From positions 1-64,000 of the forward strand of contig JACGCK010000209.1 of assembly GCA_014925825.1 (NCBI GenBank): 64,000 bases of DNA. The letters run 5' to 3'. The position numbers and the translations under genes are program-made. The DNA comes from Pholiota molesta (Eukaryota > Basidiomycota > Agaricomycetes > Agaricales > Strophariaceae). Position 1 is the stretch's first letter; each line of letters begins with the position of its first letter. Under the pieces are notes generated by a model. The model was given only the letters and a program-made list of their open reading frames with translations. It did no database searches and was not told where the DNA came from. Below are positions 57,901 to 64,000 of the stretch, piece after piece.

Positions 57901-59257
57901 GGAGAGCGCTCTACTGGACGCGATCAAGCCGCGCAAGGCTCATCGCAGTCTTAGATGCGCCTTATACATGCAGCAAGGATCGAGAAAGTAGAATCACAGA
58001 ACGGAAGAAACGATGCGAACAAAACAACAGGGAGGAAGGAAGGGTCATCAGACACGCACCACAAACACGCCGCGATCTGCACGTCCGACGCGCGGCTTTT
58101 GGTGAACGCCATGATCGTGGTCAGCGGCAGCGCTTCTGTCCGCGCCGAAAAAAGAATCCGTTTCGAGGATCAGATGCGGATACCACAGGTAAGAAGAGAA
58201 GGAATACACGCACCTTTCTCCCCGCTTCCCCGCCCCAAATGCCCCGCCAGCACCGGATTGTCCTTCACAAGCGCCGCTAGCGCATTCAGCACCGCTTCCA
58301 CGAGCTACACCCCCGCATCAGATCCGATCGAGTGAGGCAGACAACGAACGAACAGCGAATCCACTCACTTTATTATCCTTCGATCCCCCCGCAAGCAGCG
58401 CAAGCAGGTAGCGCACGACGCACGGCACGCCGCCCGCGCCCGGCACCGCCGTCTTCTCCCACCCGCGCTTGCTCCTCGGCACCATCCCACCCCCGCCGTC
58501 GCCGCACCTGCACCCGCGGACACCGGCGACGTCGGGGAAAACACCCCCGAGGGGCCCGCGCAGCAGGCGGCACCCACGCGGTGACGAGCGCGACCTGCGC
58601 GGGCGTGCGCACCGCCGCCGCGAGCAGCTGCGCGACCGCCGTCGCCGTCGAGACCGCGGCCGCCGCGGGCGGGCCCGTCGTCGCCGGCAGGACGAGGAGG
58701 GGGAGGTACACGTCTAGGGCCTCGGTCTGGGGAGGGAATGGGGGCATCAGCAGGGAACGGACGATCAGCAGGGACAGAGGGGGGCGACTCACAGACACGA
58801 CGACGTCGGCGCTGCGGCGCGCCTCATCCAGCAGTTCGCGCGCTGGCTGCTTGAGCAGGCCCCAGAGCGCGGGGCCGACGACGTCCGCGGTGCCGGCGGC
58901 GAGGGCGCGGAGGGCGCGCGCGAGGGCCGCGCGCAGCGGGGCGTGGCCCGGGGCGCGGTCGGGCGGCGGCAGCCGCGAGAGGGCGTACAGCAGCGCCCGC
59001 GGGGCCTGGGCGCAGAGCAGGGCGAGCAGGGCGGCGTCCGAGGCGGAGAGGGAGGCGATCACGACGGCGGCCTCGATGGCGAGGGCGTCGTGTGCGGTGG
59101 GCGACTCAGAGGGGGTGGTGGGTGCGGGGTTGACGGCATCGACGAGGGTGGCGATGAAGGCGGGGTCGTGGGCGTGTTTTGACTTTGCCTGGGGGTTGCC
59201 GATGACGCTGTTCTTGACTTGCTTGAGGTGGGCGACGGTGAGGGCAGCTATGGTCAT
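54965..59257 (-). CDS. ARMC8/Vid28 (GID5)-like armadillo-repeat subunit
   Basis: Fullest copy of a gene present as three relics elsewhere. Exon 1, 59257-58793, starts MTIAALTVAHLKQVKNSVIG, the typical Vid28/ARMC8 opening. Later pieces, minus-strand order: TEALDVYLPLLVLP (from 58726), LVEAVLNALAALVKDNPVLA (58304-58214), IMAFTKSRASDVQIAACL (58135-58060), VRTVLGVVNRVLGLAAAEP, DAQLCHAAYDRGCLDVLGAL, LTALAALALASDDARRRI, VCNIVNDFSPLRP, LSALWAVKNLVRKASTETKR, FQEQAFNLLRNLAENEDGIA, LQAAYALANLANGTP, ending LALDWLQHGDTYAS at 54965. Vid28/Gid5 is the substrate-receptor-binding scaffold of the GID/CTLH ubiquitin ligase, which targets gluconeogenic enzymes. The frame is disturbed near 58500, 57050 and 55260-55150, all very GC-rich, so some exons are uncertain. 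It may be functional with assembly errors, or decaying. Confidence 0.7.
57110..58050. repeat. Expanded intron with microsatellite and two long tandem repeats
   Basis: Lies between two exons of the ARMC8-like gene. It holds a (GGAA)n tract near 57145-57200, (AGTAA)n-type runs near 57215 and 57540, and two imperfect repeats of roughly 330-430 bp (about 57195-57525 and 57530-57960). Each repeat ends with AGTCTTAGATGCG and contains a block close to CGGCGTCGACCTGCGCCGC. Confidence 0.7.
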
Positions 59258-59762
59258 CGTAGGAGCCAAGGGGCGCCTGTGGGAATATTCCCGTGCCGCC
59301 ATCCAGCCGAGCTTGGTCAGGCTTCTCTGGGCTTCTCTTACGAGCACACTGCGCGAATGGCATTTCCCTAACGTGCCAAGGCCTCACCCATATTGTTGCT
59401 GATCTGGTTAACTAACAATTCATGGGACTCGGTGCTGCGGTAAACTACTACTCGCTCGAAACAGATATCATTTGGCGTTGGGGCATATACAGCGATGACA
59501 ACAAGATGACAATATACCACGAATTAGCATCGCTTACACGCACATAGTGCCAGAAATCACTGATCAATTTATAAACCATGAGACAATGTCTCGTACTACT
59601 CGAGAAGCCGCCATCTCTATTTCAAGCTTGTACATAGTCAACTACATTTCCCAAATCTAAACAGGGTATACATGTAAAATACGAGTCTCAAAATCTTCTT
59701 GCCTCTAAAAAAAAAGGGTGCATCAGTAGCGGGCATTGAAATCCAAGTAAAGAGATCAGCGC
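59258..59762. other. Promoter side of the ARMC8-like gene
   Basis: AT-rich, non-coding. The part near 59430 is shared with relic 3 (48840 onward), so it belonged to the copied unit. Confidence 0.5.
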
Positions 59763-61282
59763 TCAAAGGAAAAGCACAGGGACGCCGCGGATAGTACGGC
59801 GCATCCTGGCCCGACGACCGATACGGTCACACCAAGAATGCCAAAGCAGAGGAAGAAAAAATCGTGAACGTACATCAACACCAACAATTCCATCTGCATA
59901 AATCATATACAGCGCATACTCCCGCTTCAAATTCCACACCGTGGATACGCAGGGCAAACACGTCTCCACATCATGCTTAAAAATCGGCGGTTGCCCAACG
60001 TGTATCGTACTCGCGGCCACCAGCGTGCCGCGCTTTCCCTTCTCCACGTCCTTCGCGGACAACACCGCTGCGAGGGAGAAGTCGAGGACTTCTATAGTGT
60101 TTGGCGCCGTCGACGCGCGGGTCCAAATGGCACGTTGACCATAGACATACCTGCACATACCCGCACATAATTAAACGTCATCACCGCCAAAACAAGATCC
60201 GAAGACTGACTTCAGCAGATGCCGCTGCACCAGTATCCTCCCATTATAAACGAGCCTCGTGTGCACGGGCCCCCACTCCTCCCACGGGACCTCCAGCGGC
60301 ACACCACCACCCCCACTTGCGGTGCACAATACCTCTTCAACGCGCGCTGGTGCACGAACATGTTCAACACCACGAACGACCCAGGGCGGTACACATACCG
60401 CAGCATAAACACATGCAACCGGTCGTCGTCGTCCAGCACGAACGGGTCACGCGGGCGCGGGTGCGCCGCGAGGGGGGTGGCATCCGCGTAGATCCACTGC
60501 ACTCGGACGGAGTCATCGGCCGTGGGCGGGAAATGGAGCGTCGCGAGATGCACCGGCGCATGAGCGGCAGAAGGAGATCGCACGAGCTTGTACAGCCGAA
60601 TCGAACCAGCGCCCGATCTATCAGTGATAAAGCAGTAGGTGGAATCGAGAAGACCGAATTCGTACTCCCTGGCGGAGATCGATCGATCGAAAGGGAGAGT
60701 GCAATCCTAAGAAAATCGGTCAGTAGACGAAAGAATGATGAGGAATGAGAGATATGGCGCACAACTATAACATCAGATGTAGTCCAATCCCATATCTGTA
60801 CGTACGGCTGATCCTTGTCGAAAGTACAGAAATAGAGCACAAATGTTTCGCGCGCGAAATACATAACAACGTTACGGGTGAAATTGGTGTAACGATCGCT
60901 AGGAGGGAGGAAAATTTGTAGAGGACTCTGTTGTGCGAGTGGGTGGATGGCGTTGGTGGATATAGTGCGAATGTGGATGCGAATAATGCGCGGAGCCGTC
61001 GGTGGCGGTGGGCTACAGGGGTGTTGAGACCAAGTGCCCACGGTAATGAATCGCACTAGTAGGTACTTACTTTGTAGTATCACCCTCCGAGTCTAAGAAC
61101 GCAATCACATCCTGCGTCGGGTCCATTGCGAAGTCCTGAATCCGCATTCCAAGTTCGACTCCTCGAGGTGTACAATTCTCCGTGTTGCGGGAAGTAGGTA
61201 GCGATACGATTTCAAAATGTTCCCTGTCCGAGTCAGCAAAAGCACCTCCAGCGAGTTCATATGCTCGTGACTGATACTTCAT
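59763..61282 (-). pseudogene. F-box/propeller-type protein gene, 5'-truncated and frameshifted
   Basis: Exons 61282-61071, 61012-60772, 60706-60211, 60150-59874; the 3' end is unresolved. The first exon carries QDFAMDPTQDVIAFLD, a mark of the large agaricomycete F-box family whose body is a propeller-like repeat domain.  Further blocks are YFCTFDKDQPYVQIWDW, EYEFGLLDSTYCFIT, LVYNGRILVQRHLLK, YVYGQRAIW. Exon 3 is one base short for the phase, and the frame changes within GTGGTGG near 60300 (CAPQVGVVV then VPLEVPWEEWGP). The N-terminal F-box is absent; upstream sequence passes into the GTGCAA-motif cluster. Such proteins link substrates to SCF ubiquitin ligases, but this copy is unlikely to work. 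Confidence 0.6.
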
Positions 61283-61334
61283 ATCGATAGCGATGTATTC
61301 TCGCTTCTCAATCGTGTTTGGAGATAACCACAGC

Positions 61335-62800
61335 CGTACCAGCCAATATTGTGCAACATTCCTTTGTAATTATACAGATTGTGTTTTGCAAGAAGACCTT
61401 ATCATTATACAGAGAATTATTGCACTACTCCTGCCCTGCTGGTGCCCGTCCCGCCACCAACACTATTGTGCAACACTTCTGTCCCTCCCTCTGTGGACAG
61501 TGGTGCAATACCGCGCCCTACTGTGTTGCACCACCCTTGCCCAATTCCGGGGTCTCTCCCGTGCACGCATCAGCGCGCATCATGTCGCATCAATATTAAT
61601 GTGACGCGCTCCCCCATGTTTTCTCCTTGATCCTAAAAATACATGCGGCCCAGTTCATCGCGCGCGCGCGCGCTTTGCAGTGGCTCGCATTGGCCTATGG
61701 TCCAATCGAGCGCCGATCGATCATGATGGTTCCTAGGTGCTTGTCGCGTGTTTCCCGGCATAATATGTCCCCCCCCCCCACCCCCTTCGCCTGCCCCGCC
61801 ATTGCTTGGGCAGGTCTGTTCCAGTATGTACGAGATCTGTATTTCAACATCATTCACCACAACCGTAATATACATAGCGTGTAACATAAGAAAAGAAATA
61901 CTACTTTACGGTTCGAACGTCTACTGCTCTAATTTTAGTCTTGCTTCATAAATTGTGCAACACTTACCCCAAGATGCCCGCCTGTGCGACATGTGCAATG
62001 ATATATGTTGCACCACTCTTAGAGTGTTGCACAATTCTTTGTGCAACACTCTTGGTCAAATGAAGTTGTGCAATATTATCCGATTCACCACCTTTCTGTG
62101 TGCTTCCCGAGTGGTGCAACAGAGTCGGTGTTTGTGCAATACTTTAGCGAAGTTGTGCAATACTCAACGTCTTTCCGCATCGGAGCGCCTGCCGATTCGG
62201 AGTGGTGCAATACTCCGGGTTTGTGCAACACTGGAACCGCCCGATGTTCATGTGGTGCAACATTGTCTTATCAGCACCTTCCCGAGCGCCTCCCAAGTGG
62301 TGCAACCCTCGCCGAGCATTTGTGCAATACTGGGTTCCTCCCAATGTTCGCGCGCATTGTGCAATACTTGCAGATGTTGTGCAACACTGTCCTCCGCTCA
62401 CCGTTCTAGTGGTGCAATACGTCGCCAATGTTGTGCAACAGTGTACTCTACCCCCACGTTATTGGGCGCCTGGTACAATTCTCCACGTACACTCTGTGTG
62501 AGTGGTGCAATACTCGGAGTTTGTGCAACACTGGAACCGCCCGATGTTCGCGTGGTGCAACACTCTCTTATCAGCGCCTTCCCGAGCGCCTCCCGAGTGG
62601 TTCAACCCTCGCCGAGCGTTTGTGCAACAACGGGTTCCTCCCAACGTTCGCGTGCATTGTGCAATACTTCAGAAATTGTGCAACACTTCCGCCCACTGTT
62701 CTAGTGGTGCAATACGTCGCCAATGTTGTGCAGTAGTATACTCTACCCCCACGTTATTGGGCGCCCGTACACTCTGTGCTAGATAGACTTGTGCAACACT
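61335..62800. repeat. Cluster of about 30 GTGCAA motifs
   Basis: The core GTGCAA, mostly within TTGTGCAACAC or GTGGTGCAATAC, recurs about 30 times by eye, mainly on the plus strand with a few inverted (near 61520, 62010, 62020). Density is highest at 61950-62790; 61620-61940 is free of it. Within the dense part two tandem copies of a unit of about 290-300 bp are clear (62202-62500 and 62502-62785). No coding frame or known transposon ends are recognised. Confidence 0.8.
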
Positions 62801-63082
62801 GGCCTTGTAACGCGCTTGAAAATTCCAATTCCATACTGCCCTCTGAGTCTATGAAATAAGAACAACATAATTTCAATTATATCAATACAAATGACGCGAA
62901 CAAATCGTACAACAAGATAAGGCCACAAGATGACGGGCACATCATACAACAAGAGATTCAAAAAAGCGAATATAGTCCATAGATTTACCACTTAGATGAG
63001 AAAAACTGAACCTTATTCCGCTCGAAGGCTAGAAACAGAGGGGGAAATAATGAGATGAAATCCAACACAATAAAAAAAGAGC
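62801..63082. other. 3' flank of the right-edge gene
   Basis: AT-rich, no feature recognised. Confidence 0.4.
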
Positions 63083-64000
63083 TTACCGCTTTGGGTCGTT
63101 TTCCTTTCCTGCCGTCGCCTTTCGTTTCTGCGCAACAGTGGTTGTGGAGATGATCGCAAGCAAGCATTGCGTCATGTCAACTATCATTTCCCGCCACCTA
63201 GCAGTGCTATCTTCCTCATAAAAAGGTCGATCAGCGAGCGCACGACCCCACCACACTACCAACGTCATGATCGAAACAAAGCCATTAGGCCCACCCTTTC
63301 TTAGAGGGTCCCAAAGCGAACCATCACTGGCGACATATGTTGGGGAAGGCATGTCTTTATCACTCTTGCGGAAGTCTGGTTGCATTGCATGCCACCACTT
63401 CACGATCGCAATTCCGAGTTCAGCCGAATCTGCGATCAAGGGAATAGAATCATAGCGCCGAACCCCGTGGCGTGACTTGAGCGCCCATTTCAACCATTCT
63501 TCAGGACGAAGGGATATGGCCGGCAAGGTGTTCTAGATATAAATTAATTATGAACACGATGCACGTTACCCGATTTCAGAGACATACCTTATCACTATAG
63601 CCCAGCTTCTCCTCTAATGCAAACCATGCCTCAACACACACTTTCCAATCGCTTCCAAGATCGCGTGACAGAAGATGAGCATTAGCGAGTACGACCCAAG
63701 AAGGAGGATCCGAAGAAGGGACGTTTTCTTTCCCCGGGGCTGGCATCTTGACGTTTTCTCCGATCTTGTTCAATAGTTCCGCTCGCTTTGAAGGAACCAC
63801 CGGACGTGTTGAGCGACGAGCCTCGCCTATGTCATGTGGATCATTCTCGCTCGTATTCATCAAATGAGAGACATCTGCCAGCGGTGCTGGGGCAGAGGCA
63901 CTGGCCGAAGAGACGATGCTCACTGTCGGATTGCCCAAAGTAGCCTTGACAGCTGGAGGAGGCAGAAGTGCTGAAGATGACGAGGAAGATAATGTGGAAA
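63083..64000 (-). CDS. Agaricomycete orphan-family protein, C-terminal part
   Basis: The gene enters from the right edge; its start lies beyond 64000. Exons: edge to 63588, and 63532-63083, joined in phase at a GTATGT donor and a CTAG acceptor. The first has a low-complexity Ser/Ala part, then PGKENVPSSDPPSWVVLANA, DWKVCVEAWFALEEKLGY. The second has LRPEEWLKWALKSRHGVRRY, AIVKWWHAMQPDFR, LRKGGPNGFVSIMTLVVWWG, and WREMIVDMTQCLLAI, ending in a Lys-rich tail. This combination (short helix-rich domain, 'W..LQP.WR', 'GPNG..S....WWG') is a very expanded family of unknown role in mushroom genomes, often near transposons. The sequence shown is intact. Confidence 0.7.

Noticed and set aside
61335..62800. 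CRISPR-like array
   Set aside because: Fungal DNA, a 6-12 bp degenerate motif, irregular spacing and no cas genes.

Overview
The window is genomic DNA of a filamentous basidiomycete, most likely a mushroom-forming agaricomycete. Introns are short (about 50-60 bp) GT-AG introns and are dense in most genes. The recognisable families fit this: a C2-domain phosphatidylserine decarboxylase, a 'macrofage activating glycoprotein' type secreted protein, serine tripeptidyl-peptidase-like hydrolases, an ARMC8/Vid28-like GID subunit, Ty1/Copia retrotransposons and a lineage-specific orphan family. Exon boundaries were read by eye from splice sites, phase and alignment between paralogues.

Layout. 1-2.4 kb: 5' part of a Psd2-like gene (-). 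2.8-3.5 kb: an unknown single-exon gene (-). 4.8-6.2 kb: MAG paralogue 1 (-). 7.6-15.1 kb: a graveyard of broken gene pieces (urease, two relics of an ARMC8-like gene, ISWI ATPase, NACHT NTPase). It includes a MYND-finger gene whose intron carries a 2.4-kb TIR element with the ISWI piece inside. 16-38 kb: repeated local duplication of a unit made of spacer, MAG gene, EH-domain gene and TAP-like peptidase gene. The copies are variously intact, deleted, fused or interrupted; one EH copy carries a 5.3-kb Copia element. 38.6-45.7 kb: a small secreted protein gene, then a second Copia element (-) that is itself split by a 944-bp non-autonomous hAT element. 46-54.3 kb: two further TAP-like peptidase genes (-) with more relics between them. 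55-59.3 kb: the fullest copy of the ARMC8/Vid28-like gene (-). 59.8-61.3 kb: a 5'-truncated F-box/propeller-type gene (-). 61.3-62.8 kb: an unusual cluster of about 30 GTGCAA motifs. 63.1-64 kb: a partial orphan-family gene (-).

The observation I rate highest is in the LTRs of the two Copia elements. In each, a 27-nt block is followed by a 55-56-nt segment with intron ends and then a short block. About 17 nt further on, the two blocks occur again, joined exactly as if that segment had been spliced out. The two LTRs have different sequences but the same plan. The second point is a duplicated gene pair that joins an EH domain, a basic nuclear-localisation-like segment and a Zn2Cys6-like cysteine cluster with an unusually long linker.

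Working together: the secreted, probably GPI-anchored MAG proteins, the secreted peptidases and the small secreted protein are plausible cell-surface or extracellular products. Psd2 (lipid synthesis), the ARMC8/Vid28 subunit (ubiquitin ligase) and the EH protein (trafficking scaffold) are housekeeping. Many reading frames break at GC-rich or homopolymer sites, so some breaks may be assembly errors rather than mutations.
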